The position numbers and the translations under genes are program-made. This document shows positions 1 through 6,983 of a stretch of DNA of 11,041 nucleotides, piece after piece (the stretch's first letter is position 1; every line of letters starts with the position of its first letter). The DNA is from Prevotellaceae bacterium UBA2718. GTDB lineage: Bacteria; Bacteroidota; Bacteroidia; Bacteroidales; Bacteroidaceae. Location of the stretch: contig DEKQ01000092.1 of the NCBI GenBank assembly GCA_002353975.1, forward strand, positions 3,012 to 14,052, given 5' to 3'. The notes under the pieces are model-generated. The model was not told where the DNA came from and did no database searches. It worked only from the letters and a program-made list of their open reading frames with translations.

Positions 1-31
1 GCTCAGGCGCTTCGCGGAATCCTTCGTCATG

Positions 32-67
32 GATATACAAAAAAATGCAAGCACTTTTTTGTGTATC
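32..67. terminator. AT-rich hairpin, possible terminator of an upstream gene
   Basis: The arms GATATACAAAAAA (32-44) and TTTTTTGTGTATC (55-67) pair at 12 of 13 positions around a loop that itself contains TGC-AA-GCA. The A-run and T-run on the two sides would suit a weak bidirectional terminator for a gene ending left of the window. The T-run also supplies the -33 element of the hppA promoter. The stem is AT-rich, so the terminator role is uncertain. Bases 1-31 show no gene that can be supported. Confidence 0.3.
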
Positions 68-89
68 TCAAAACTTAATCGTAACTTTG
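58..89 (+). promoter_or_regulatory. Bacteroidota-type promoter of hppA
   Basis: TTTG (58-61), a 20-base spacer and TAACTTTG (82-89) match the Bacteroidota primary sigma factor consensus (-33 TTTG, -7 TAnnTTTG) essentially perfectly. Transcription would start near 95-97, about 148 bases before the hppA start codon. The inverted repeat at 101-162 would then lie at the very 5' end of the mRNA. Confidence 0.75.
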
Positions 90-210
90 CAGCGGGTAAA
101 TAGGAGGTGACGTGCCCACGTCACAAAACTGCGCACAGTGACGTGGGACACGTCACCTCCTACTGCAAAACAGACAAATAACTTTCATCTATATTGCAGC
201 GGCTAAATAG
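87..210. repeat. 17-bp direct repeat flanking the leader palindrome
   Basis: TTGCAGCGGGTAAATAG (87-103) recurs as TTGCAGCGGCTAAATAG (194-210) with one mismatch. The copies lie 107 bases apart and bracket the inverted repeat. The first copy overlaps the -7 promoter element. The second is preceded by TATATTG (190-196), a weaker -7-like sequence. This could be a target-site-like duplication or a duplicated promoter segment. Confidence 0.6.
101..162. repeat. nested inverted repeat in the hppA leader
   Basis: The left arm (101-124) and right arm (138-162) are complementary over 24 positions, with one extra base in the right arm and a 13-base loop. Each arm is also a palindrome: GTGACGTG-CC-CACGTCAC (107-124) and GTGACGTG-GGA-CACGTCAC (138-156). 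The RNA could form one long hairpin or two small ones. With an 8-base bulge, the pairing extends by TTTGCAG (86-92) and CTGCAAA (163-169). It may be a dispersed REP- or MITE-like element or a leader regulatory structure; the sequence alone cannot decide. Confidence 0.8.
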
Positions 211-243
211 CAAACACTAAATAAAACTAAAACTCACCTGATT

Positions 244-2424
244 ATGAACAACATTCCAAGTGTATTCTGGCTTGTGCCTGTGGCATCTGTGGTGTCGCTG
301 GGTATGGCCTTGTTTTTCTACCTTCAGATGAAGAAGGCCGATGAGGGCACTCCACGCATGAAGGAGATTGCCGAGTATGTGCGTCACGGCGCTATGGCCT
401 ATCTGAAGCAGCAATACAAGGTAGTGACGATAGTCTTCATTGTGCTGGCCGTAATCTTCTCTGTGATGGCTTACGGCTATCAGTTGCAGAACCCCTGGGT
501 GCCTTTCGCATTCCTCACGGGCGGCTTCTTCTCCGGTCTCGCGGGCTTCTTCGGCATGAAGACGGCTACATACGCCTCTGCCCGTACCGCCAATGCCGCG
601 CGCAAGAGTCTGGATGCCGGCCTCAAGGTGGCGTTCCGTTCCGGCGCCGTGATGGGTCTGACGGTCGTTGGCCTGGGCTTGCTCGACATCGCCATTTGGT
701 TTGTTGTGCTCAATGCGGCAGGCGTTGACAGCCTTATCACCGTTACCACGACAATGCTGACATTCGGCATGGGTGCCTCTACGCAGGCTCTTTTTGCGCG
801 TGTCGGCGGTGGTATATATACGAAGGCAGCCGATGTGGGCGCCGACATAGTGGGCAAGGTGGAGGCAGACATCCCCGAGGATGATCCGCGCAACCCTGCC
901 ACGATAGCAGACAATGTGGGCGACAACGTGGGCGACGTAGCCGGCATGGGAGCTGACCTGTATGAGTCTTACTGCGGCTCCATCCTCTCTACCGCCGCCC
1001 TGGGCGCTACGGCATATCTCGGCACGCAGCTGCAGCTGAACTATGTCATCGCTCCGATGATTATCGCGGCAGTGGGCATATTCCTCTCGCTCTTCGGAAT
1101 CTTCCTCGTAAGGACTGAGGAGGGTGCCACGATGCGCCAGCTGCTGCACTCGCTTGGTGTGGGCACCAACGTGTCTGCCGCGCTGATTGCGGTGGCTACG
1201 TTTGCCATCCTCTACCTGCTCGGCATCCCTAACTGGATATACGTCTCATGCTCCGTAGTGGTAGGTCTGCTGGCTGGTGTCATCATAGGTCAGGCAACGG
1301 AATACTATACTTCCCACTCCTACAAGCCGACGCAGGAGATCTCCGCTGCATCGCAGACGGGTGCGGCTACTGTAATAATAAAAGGTGTGGGCACGGGCAT
1401 GATTTCCACTATGGTGCCCGTGGTGACCATCTCTGTCGCCATCATGCTGTCATACCTCTGTGCCAACGGTTTCAACCTTGATGTCAATGCCGAGGCTCTG
1501 TCCAAGGGACTCTATGGTGTGGGCATCGCCGCTGTGGGAATGCTCTCCACGCTGGGCATCACGCTGGCTACCGATGCATACGGTCCTATAGCCGACAATG
1601 CCGGCGGCAATGCCGAGATGTCGGAACTGGGCGAAGAGGTGCGCAAGCGTACCGACGCGCTGGATGCGCTGGGCAATACCACAGCCGCTACGGGCAAGGG
1701 CTTCGCCATCGGTTCGGCGGCACTCACGGCGCTGGCTCTGCTGGCTTCTTACATAGAGGAGATTAAGGAGGCCGTGCAGCGCCTTGCAAATGCCGGTGAC
1801 CAGCACATGGCAGAGGTTCTGGGACAGATAGGCGACATTCCGTCGTTTATGAACTATTTCCAGGTGAACCTGATGAACCCAAAGGTTATCGTGGGTGTAT
1901 TCATCGGCGCTATGGCGGCGTTCCTGTTCTCGGGCATCACAATGGGAGCCGTAGGACGTGCCGCAGAGGATATGGTGAAGGAGGTACGCCGACAGTTCCG
2001 CGAGATTGCAGGCATCCTTGAGGGTAAGGCAACGCCTGACTACGGACGCTGCGTAGAGATTTCCACACGTTCGGCACAGCGCGAGATGATATTCCCGTCG
2101 CTGCTCGCCATCATCATACCTATCGTGGTAGGTCTCATTCTCGGTGTGGCGGGAGTGCTCGGACTCCTTGTAGGAGGTCTTGCAGCAGGCTTCACGCTCG
2201 CCATCTTCATGTCAAACGCAGGCGGCGCGTGGGATAATGCAAAGAAAATGGTAGAGGAAGGCAACTTTGGCGGTAAGGGCTCTGAGTGCCACAAGGCCAC
2301 TGTGGTGGGCGATACCGTAGGCGATCCGTTCAAGGATACCTCCGGTCCGTCGCTCAATATCCTCATAAAGCTCATGTCAATGGTGAGCATCGTAATGGCC
2401 GGACTTACCGTAGCGTTTATATAA
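244..2424 (+). CDS. hppA: K+-dependent membrane-bound ion-translocating pyrophosphatase
   Basis: This 726-residue polytopic inner-membrane protein hydrolyses pyrophosphate to phosphate and pumps Na+ and/or H+ outwards. It has the usual family length. The substrate-binding block at residues 198-231 has GADIVGKVE followed by DNVGDNVGD, and the C-terminal block at 689-709 has GDTVGDPFKDTSGPS. In GNTTAATGKG, Ala481 and Gly484 fill the positions that are Lys and Thr in K+-independent enzymes, so K+ dependence is predicted. Glu241 in ADLYESY is the helix-6 Glu of Na+-pumping and related bacterial types. Thr92, Phe96, Asp148 and Met176 resemble, from memory, the four-residue signature of dual Na+,H+ pumps described in Bacteroides vulgatus. 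The ATG start fits the hydrophobic N-terminus, although no clear Shine-Dalgarno site precedes it. mutS2 follows after 15 bases. Confidence 0.97.
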   Translation: MNNIPSVFWLVPVASVVSLGMALFFYLQMKKADEGTPRMKEIAEYVRHGAMAYLKQQYKVVTIVFIVLAVIFSVMAYGYQLQNPWVPFAFLTGGFFSGLAGFFGMKTATYASARTANAARKSLDAGLKVAFRSGAVMGLTVVGLGLLDIAIWFVVLNAAGVDSLITVTTTMLTFGMGASTQALFARVGGGIYTKAADVGADIVGKVEADIPEDDPRNPATIADNVGDNVGDVAGMGADLYESYCGSILSTAALGATAYLGTQLQLNYVIAPMIIAAVGIFLSLFGIFLVRTEEGATMRQLLHSLGVGTNVSAALIAVATFAILYLLGIPNWIYVSCSVVVGLLAGVIIGQATEYYTSHSYKPTQEISAASQTGAATVIIKGVGTGMISTMVPVVTISVAIMLSYLCANGFNLDVNAEALSKGLYGVGIAAVGMLSTLGITLATDAYGPIADNAGGNAEMSELGEEVRKRTDALDALGNTTAATGKGFAIGSAALTALALLASYIEEIKEAVQRLANAGDQHMAEVLGQIGDIPSFMNYFQVNLMNPKVIVGVFIGAMAAFLFSGITMGAVGRAAEDMVKEVRRQFREIAGILEGKATPDYGRCVEISTRSAQREMIFPSLLAIIIPIVVGLILGVAGVLGLLVGGLAAGFTLAIFMSNAGGAWDNAKKMVEEGNFGGKGSECHKATVVGDTVGDPFKDTSGPSLNILIKLMSMVSIVMAGLTVAFI

Positions 2425-2439
2425 AGTAGAGTAGAAACG

Positions 2440-4959
2440 GTGATTTACCCTAATAATTACGAAAAGAAAATAGGTTTTGACGAGCTGCGCCGTCTGTTGC
2501 GTGGCAACTGTATGTCGGCCCTCGGCTGGGAGCGGGTGGGCGAGATGTCGTTTATGTCCGACGCCTCAGAAATCAATCGCAGCCTGACCGAGGTGCGTGA
2601 GTTCCGTCACCTGAAGGAGGTGGAGGAGGAAGTGCCGCTGGAGTTCTTCTTTGATGTGAGGCAGAGCGTGGCCCGACTGAAGCTGCGCGGCACGCATCTT
2701 GAGGAGCAGGAGATGTATGAGCTCATGCGATGCCTGCAGACGATAGAGGGCTTTCAGGGGTGCATAACACCAGAGAGGGAAGCCGACAGAGCGGAGAATG
2801 GACTAAAGGACACTCCCCACAAGGAGGAAGACGCGGGGGGGCTTTACCCCTGCCTCTGGGAGTTGGTGCGCGATGTAAACCCATATCACGACATCTCCGT
2901 GCGCATAGACGGAATACTGGACAAGTACGGACACCTGAAAGACAATGCCTCTCCTGCGCTCTTCCGCATCAGAGGCGAGCTGAGGCGTACTGCGGGTAGC
3001 ATATCGCAGACGCTGAACGGCATACTGAAGAAGGCGCAGCAGGAGGGTATAGTGGAGCGTGACGTCACTCCGACAATGCGTGACGGACGCCTGGTGATAC
3101 CTATTGCTCCGGCCATGAAGAGGCGCATCAACGGAATAGTGCACGATGAATCGGCTACGGGCAAGACTCTCTTCGTGGAACCAACGGCTGTAGTGGAGGC
3201 GAATAACCGCGTCAGGGAACTGGAGGCAGAGGAGAAACGCGAGGTCATACGCATCCTCTCGGAGGTGAGCGGCGAGATACGTCCACATGCCGAGGGCGTG
3301 TTGCAGTCCATGAAACTGCTGGCTGAGCTGGACTTCATTCAGGCAAAGGCACAGCTGGCAGTGGAACTGAACGCCATCGAACCCGTCGTGACAGACCGCC
3401 CGCACATCGATTGGATTAACGCCGTGCATCCGTTGCTGCGGCGCTCATTGCAGAAGCAGGGCAAGGATATAGTGCCGCTGAACCTCAATCTCAGTACTGA
3501 TTCCATCCTTATCATATCAGGTCCTAATGCAGGCGGTAAGTCCGTATGCCTCAAGACGGTGGGACTCCTGCAGTATATGGTGCAATGTGGACTGAGTGTG
3601 CCCATAGACGAAAGGAGCACGATGGGCGTGTTCCGCAACCTGATGATAGACATCGGCGACGAACAGAGCATAGAGGATGACCTGTCAACCTACTCTTCAC
3701 ACCTGCAGAATATGAAGGCGATGATAAAGCAGGCTGACGATCACACCTTATTATTAATAGATGAGTTCGGTGCCGGAACTGAGCCGCAGATAGGCGGTGC
3801 GCTGGCTGAGGCGATACTGAAGCAGCTGTGGATGCACAAGACATGGGGCATCATCACCACCCATTACCAGAACCTGAAGCACTTTGCAGAGGAACATCCG
3901 GGCGTGGTAAACGGCGCGATGCTCTATGACCGCCACCAGATGCAGGCGCTCTTCCAGCTCCAGATAGGACGCCCCGGCTCATCCTTCGCCATAGAGATAG
4001 CGCGTAAGATAGGACTTCCCGAGGAGGTCATCAGCGATGCCAGCGAGATTGTGGGCAGCGACTACATACAGAGCGACAAGTATCTGCAGGACATCGTGAG
4101 GGACAAGCGCTACTGGGAGCACAAGCGCCAGACGGTGCACCAGAGGGAGAAGGACATCGAGAGGACCATCACGAAGTATGAAAGCAGCGCCCTGGAGATA
4201 GAGCAGGAGCGCAAAGCCATACTGCGCCGCGCCAAGGAGCAGGCGGAGGAACTGCTGAAGGAAGCTAACAGAAGGATAGAAAACACTATCCGCGAGATAC
4301 GCGAGGCTGAGGCTGAGAAGGAACGCACGCGCCAGTTACGGGAGGAAATGCAGGAGTTCCGTGAGGAGGTGGCAGACATTGACACAAAGGCTAAGGATGC
4401 TGCGATAGAGAAGAAGATGCAGCAAATCATAGCCCGCAAGGAACGGCGCGAGAAGAAGAAAGCTCAGGCAGCTAAGGACAAAGCTGCCCAACCCGCCAAG
4501 ACAACGGAGCAGCAGGCAGCTCCGTCAGTCGATGAGATGCCTAAGATAGCCAAGAAACTGGTTAGCGGAAATGGTGAGTGGGTACAGGTGAACGGTAAAT
4601 GGAAGCTCATGCTCGCCGGAGGCAAACAGGGCAAAGCTGCCGCAACGCCCACAGAGGAGCAGATTACGAAGTCAAGCCGCATGACGCGCAATGTAATAGA
4701 CGAGCATCGAAGCACCTTCCGGCATGAGATTGACGTGCGCGGCTATCGTGGTGACGAGGCCGTGATGGAGGTGCAGCGGTTTATTGACGACGCTATTCTG
4801 ATGGGAGAGTCGCAGGTGCGCATACTGCACGGTAAGGGCAACGGCATTCTGCGTCAGCTGATAAGGCAGTATCTCAACACCGTCCCCAACGTGCTGAGCT
4901 GCCGCGACGAGCATGTGCAGTTCGGCGGCGCGGGTATTACCGTGGTGGAGATAGGGTGA
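2440..4959 (+). CDS. mutS2: MutS2 family ATPase/endonuclease with Smr domain
   Basis: This 839-residue MutS2 homologue is a cytosolic DNA- or ribosome-associated ATPase. Family members suppress recombination and, in Bacillus, rescue collided ribosomes. The start is GTG, giving MIYPNNYEKKIGFDELR, which matches the typical Bacteroidales N-terminus; no better ATG is nearby. Domains in order are a MutS-like core and clamp (about 1-330), an ATPase with Walker A GPNAGGKS (361-368) and Walker B LLLIDE ending at Asp441-Glu442, a long charged coiled coil (about 560-690), an Ala/Lys-rich linker, and a C-terminal Smr domain (763-839) with DVRG and HGKGNG (797-802). There is no MutS mismatch-recognition domain, as expected for the subfamily. 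Residues about 109-136 form a low-complexity insertion. It probably shares the hppA transcript, and no separate promoter is visible. Confidence 0.96.
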   Translation: MIYPNNYEKKIGFDELRRLLRGNCMSALGWERVGEMSFMSDASEINRSLTEVREFRHLKEVEEEVPLEFFFDVRQSVARLKLRGTHLEEQEMYELMRCLQTIEGFQGCITPEREADRAENGLKDTPHKEEDAGGLYPCLWELVRDVNPYHDISVRIDGILDKYGHLKDNASPALFRIRGELRRTAGSISQTLNGILKKAQQEGIVERDVTPTMRDGRLVIPIAPAMKRRINGIVHDESATGKTLFVEPTAVVEANNRVRELEAEEKREVIRILSEVSGEIRPHAEGVLQSMKLLAELDFIQAKAQLAVELNAIEPVVTDRPHIDWINAVHPLLRRSLQKQGKDIVPLNLNLSTDSILIISGPNAGGKSVCLKTVGLLQYMVQCGLSVPIDERSTMGVFRNLMIDIGDEQSIEDDLSTYSSHLQNMKAMIKQADDHTLLLIDEFGAGTEPQIGGALAEAILKQLWMHKTWGIITTHYQNLKHFAEEHPGVVNGAMLYDRHQMQALFQLQIGRPGSSFAIEIARKIGLPEEVISDASEIVGSDYIQSDKYLQDIVRDKRYWEHKRQTVHQREKDIERTITKYESSALEIEQERKAILRRAKEQAEELLKEANRRIENTIREIREAEAEKERTRQLREEMQEFREEVADIDTKAKDAAIEKKMQQIIARKERREKKKAQAAKDKAAQPAKTTEQQAAPSVDEMPKIAKKLVSGNGEWVQVNGKWKLMLAGGKQGKAAATPTEEQITKSSRMTRNVIDEHRSTFRHEIDVRGYRGDEAVMEVQRFIDDAILMGESQVRILHGKGNGILRQLIRQYLNTVPNVLSCRDEHVQFGGAGITVVEIG

Positions 4960-4980
4960 GTGAAAGTGAAGAGTGAAGCT
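4960..4980. other. convergent gap between mutS2 and the FmdE-like gene
   Basis: Only 21 bases separate the two convergent stop codons. They contain degenerate GTGAA(G) repeats typical of Bacteroidales intergenic DNA, which run into AAGCTT-T-AAGCTT (4976-4988) inside the end of the FmdE-like gene. No GC-rich hairpin with a T-run is present, so the position of transcription termination on either strand is unclear. Confidence 0.5.
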
Positions 4981-5547
4981 TTAAGCTTTAAGCGTGAAGA
5001 TTTCCCTGCGGTCCCAGGTGCTCCAATACTTCAGGGCGAGTTGCCTTACGTATTTCCAGTAAGGTTCAGTGTGTCCATACATGTTTACGCCTTTGAGTAT
5101 ATCCTCTTCTATTTGTTTCCGGTACTCTTCTTTCAGTTCTATACGGAAGGATAGGTCGTGCTGGCCTTTGGCATAGCTGATTAATGCTGATGGATTAGCC
5201 TTGTCTGTGTCGGCTATGCTTATTAAGCCGTGCCCAAGGGTGGAACCTGTACTAACCTGTAAGCCATCGTTCATGCAGCTGACGGGAGGGATGCTGCCGG
5301 CGTATGACACTATGTCAGGCTCTTCTGCATACCCCTCGGCCTCAAGAATCTCCTTTACTCTGAGTCCCATCTTCACTCCTATGGTGGAATATATGCCGAG
5401 GTGTCCGTGTATCTCGTTGGTGAGAACCACCAACCGCCATTCCCTAATGCCGAACCGCTCTTGCGTGACGCGAAGAATGGCATTAACGTCATCGGCATAG
5501 AGCGACTCGGGCAATTGGAATGAAGTCAATACATTGTTGCCAATCAT
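4981..5547 (-). CDS. FmdE-like protein (formylmethanofuran dehydrogenase subunit E family)
   Basis: This 188-residue soluble protein resembles the FmdE domain family (Pfam FmdE, COG2191). Despite the name, the family is widespread outside methanogens and its role is poorly known; metal or cofactor handling is often suspected. The family pattern is visible as EIHGHLGIYSTIGVKMG (residues 46-61, His47 and His49) and CMNDGLQVSTGSTLGHG (91-107, Cys91, Asp94, Gly95). Two positions that are often Cys are altered: HGHLC reads HGHLG, and TGCT reads TGST. The zinc-finger-like tail of longer FmdE proteins is absent. The gene is last in the operon, and its ATG overlaps the upstream stop in TAATG, suggesting translational coupling to the membrane protein. 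There is no signal peptide, so it is probably cytoplasmic. Its substrate is unknown. Confidence 0.7.
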   Translation of the reverse strand: MIGNNVLTSFQLPESLYADDVNAILRVTQERFGIREWRLVVLTNEIHGHLGIYSTIGVKMGLRVKEILEAEGYAEEPDIVSYAGSIPPVSCMNDGLQVSTGSTLGHGLISIADTDKANPSALISYAKGQHDLSFRIELKEEYRKQIEEDILKGVNMYGHTEPYWKYVRQLALKYWSTWDRREIFTLKA

Positions 5548-6059
5548 TACTTCAAGGATTTTAGTACGAAATACCCTCCGAACAGTTGTACGAGCAGGCC
5601 AGGATAGCCCAGGCGTATGTCCTGCAATGCGTGCTGCAGGTCATAAGCGAGATATTCTGCACTCATTCCCACGCCTTGATATACTAAGATGACAAGCGCC
5701 AATGCCGCTAAAGTCACAGTCCCTCCGCGCTTGCGAGCTATGTAGGCAGCGGCAAGGGCCAGCGCGACAGATTTGAGCAATATGGCTGGCAGGGCCGGTG
5801 CGGGAGGCATACCAAAGAGCAGGCTATTGATGACGGGAGACCCCACAGCTGTAAGTATGCCCACCTGCCATCCGTAGCGGTAGGCGGCTATGAGGGTGAA
5901 GAAGTAGATAGGCAGGAAGATAAGCCCGCCCTGGGGTATGAGGTGGCACAACTGTGGCAACAGAAGATTGCCGATAATGAAGGCCGTTGCAAGCAGATAA
6001 GCCCTTATGTCGGTGAATGGTATGGTGGTAGCAATAGCTGTAGGTTGATTTGTTCTCAT
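5547..6059 (-). CDS. small membrane protein resembling an ECF transporter S component
   Basis: This 170-residue, very hydrophobic protein has about six predicted membrane segments (roughly 20-37, 45-62, 65-82, 90-107, 115-132 and 152-168). The middle contains GWQVGILTAVGSPVINSLLF followed by GMPPAPALP (68-91). This resembles the G-x-x-x-G and GMP-x-P signature of ECF-type vitamin or metal S components, which bind a substrate in the membrane and need an energising EcfA/EcfT module. No EcfA or EcfT gene is in the window, so it would use a module encoded elsewhere or work with the adjacent ABC proteins in an unknown way. It lies 76 bases after the ATPase gene and overlaps the FmdE-like gene by one base. 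The substrate cannot be predicted, and the family call is moderate. Confidence 0.6.
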   Translation of the reverse strand: MRTNQPTAIATTIPFTDIRAYLLATAFIIGNLLLPQLCHLIPQGGLIFLPIYFFTLIAAYRYGWQVGILTAVGSPVINSLLFGMPPAPALPAILLKSVALALAAAYIARKRGGTVTLAALALVILVYQGVGMSAEYLAYDLQHALQDIRLGYPGLLVQLFGGYFVLKSLK

Positions 6060-6108
6060 ATTGATTGAATGTCGTTAATGGGTGATGTTTCTGTTGATTG
6101 TATGTTGT

Positions 6109-6138
6109 TAAGGTGCGAAAGGAGGAGAATACACCTTA
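6109..6138 (-). promoter_or_regulatory. intercistronic hairpin at the ATPase stop codon
   Basis: TAAGGTG (6109-6115) and CACCTTA (6132-6138) form a perfect 7-bp stem around a 16-base loop. On the minus-strand transcript the stem includes the ATPase stop codon, and the loop contains a pyrimidine run CTCCTCC. No U-run follows. It could be a processing or stability element, or chance. The 76-base gap has no CAAAnnTA (minus-strand -7 box), so no internal promoter is supported. Confidence 0.3.
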
Positions 6139-6909
6139 TATTATATACTCCACTTGTTCCTCCTGTATGGAGTATAGCTTTTCGTATATCTTCTTTCTAT
6201 ATTGCAGCGTAGCGGGAGTGTTGCGCCCTCTTGGCCTCGGTATGCGTATGTCATATATCTTTTCTATGTGGCCGGGAGATGATTTCATGACGAATACACG
6301 GTCTGCCAGATACACAGCCTCCTCTATGTCGTGCGTCACAAATACTACGGTCTTATTCTGCTCCTTTACTATGCTCAGCAGGTCATCCTGCAATTTGTTG
6401 CGTATTATGGGATCTAAAGCTCCGAAAGGCTCGTCCATGAAGAGGCATTCGGGGTTTACGGCAAGACCACGAGCTATCGCAACACGCTGCTGTTGACCGC
6501 CTGAGAGCTGCATGGGGAACTGGTCTTCAAAGCCCTTCAGACCTACCAGTTCTATATATTTGCGTGCCATCTCCTTGCGTTCGTATTCTTTCAGATGAAG
6601 GGTCTCAAGTCCAAGTTCCACATTCTTCAGCACATTCTTCCATGGCAGGAGGCCATAGTGCTGGAATATCGTAATGTATCTGGGTGATGGAGCTGTAACG
6701 GGTTCACCTCCTATAGTCACGGTACCCTCCGTCGGCTTTTCAAATCCCGCCAAGATATTGAGTATAGTGGATTTGCCGCAGCCCGAGAAGCCCAGCAGAC
6801 AGATGAACTCTCCTTTCTCTATCTCAAAGTTGACATCGCCCAATACATGCTGCACGCTGTCCTTCATGGGGAAGTCTTTTTTCAGGTGTTCTACTTTTAT
6901 ATATGCCAT
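6136..6909 (-). CDS. ABC importer ATP-binding protein, NitT/TauT (SsuB/TauB) type
   Basis: This 257-residue ATPase would energise the importer formed with the upstream permease and binding lipoprotein, acting on the cytoplasmic face of the inner membrane. All nucleotide-binding motifs are present: Walker A GFSGCGKST (40-48), Q-loop Gln83 in IFQHYGLLPW, signature LSGGQQQR (135-142), Walker B CLFMDEP (155-161) with catalytic Glu160, D-loop GALD and H-loop His193. The FQ-x-x-GLLPW context and the ending with RPRGRN are characteristic of the taurine/sulfonate/nitrate subfamily. That subfamily also carries pyrimidine precursors, so it does not fix the substrate. Residue 41 is Phe where Pro is usual, which is minor. 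The gene is separated from the permease by 74 bases of AT-rich repeats. Confidence 0.93.
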   Translation of the reverse strand: MAYIKVEHLKKDFPMKDSVQHVLGDVNFEIEKGEFICLLGFSGCGKSTILNILAGFEKPTEGTVTIGGEPVTAPSPRYITIFQHYGLLPWKNVLKNVELGLETLHLKEYERKEMARKYIELVGLKGFEDQFPMQLSGGQQQRVAIARGLAVNPECLFMDEPFGALDPIIRNKLQDDLLSIVKEQNKTVVFVTHDIEEAVYLADRVFVMKSSPGHIEKIYDIRIPRPRGRNTPATLQYRKKIYEKLYSIQEEQVEYII

Positions 6910-6983
6910 GAATTATGCATTTGGTAATAAATAATTATGAATTATGCATTAATAATTATGCATTATGCATTATGAATTAATAA
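6910..6983. repeat. AT-rich simple repeat between ATPase and permease genes
   Basis: The gap is made of repeats of TTATGCAT (6913-6920, 6942-6949, 6956-6963, 6963-6970) mixed with ATTATGAATTA and AATAATTA words. The same words occur at 8643-8695 in the same operon. Such arrays are common in Bacteroidales intergenic DNA. No gene, promoter or terminator is visible in it. Confidence 0.75.

Noticed and set aside
112..141. nine-codon leader peptide starting at GTG after AGGAGGTGA
   Set aside because: The spacing is short, the peptide has no regulatory pattern, and Bacteroidota rarely rely on Shine-Dalgarno pairing; the site is better explained as part of the inverted repeat.
217..1149. 310-codon minus-strand open frame inside hppA
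   Set aside because: It lies antisense to a fully conserved pyrophosphatase, has His/Arg-rich composition typical of a shadow frame, and shows no recognisable domain.
2803..3429. 208-codon minus-strand open frame inside mutS2
   Set aside because: It is antisense to conserved MutS2 core sequence, has no recognisable motif and no promoter.
4960..5154. 64-codon plus-strand frame directly after mutS2
   Set aside because: It overlaps the end of the FmdE-like gene antisense and has no family resemblance or initiation signal.
6910..6983. CRISPR array or IS terminal repeats
   Set aside because: The repeat units are very short, AT-rich and irregular, with no unique spacers, and there is no transposase or cas gene in the window.
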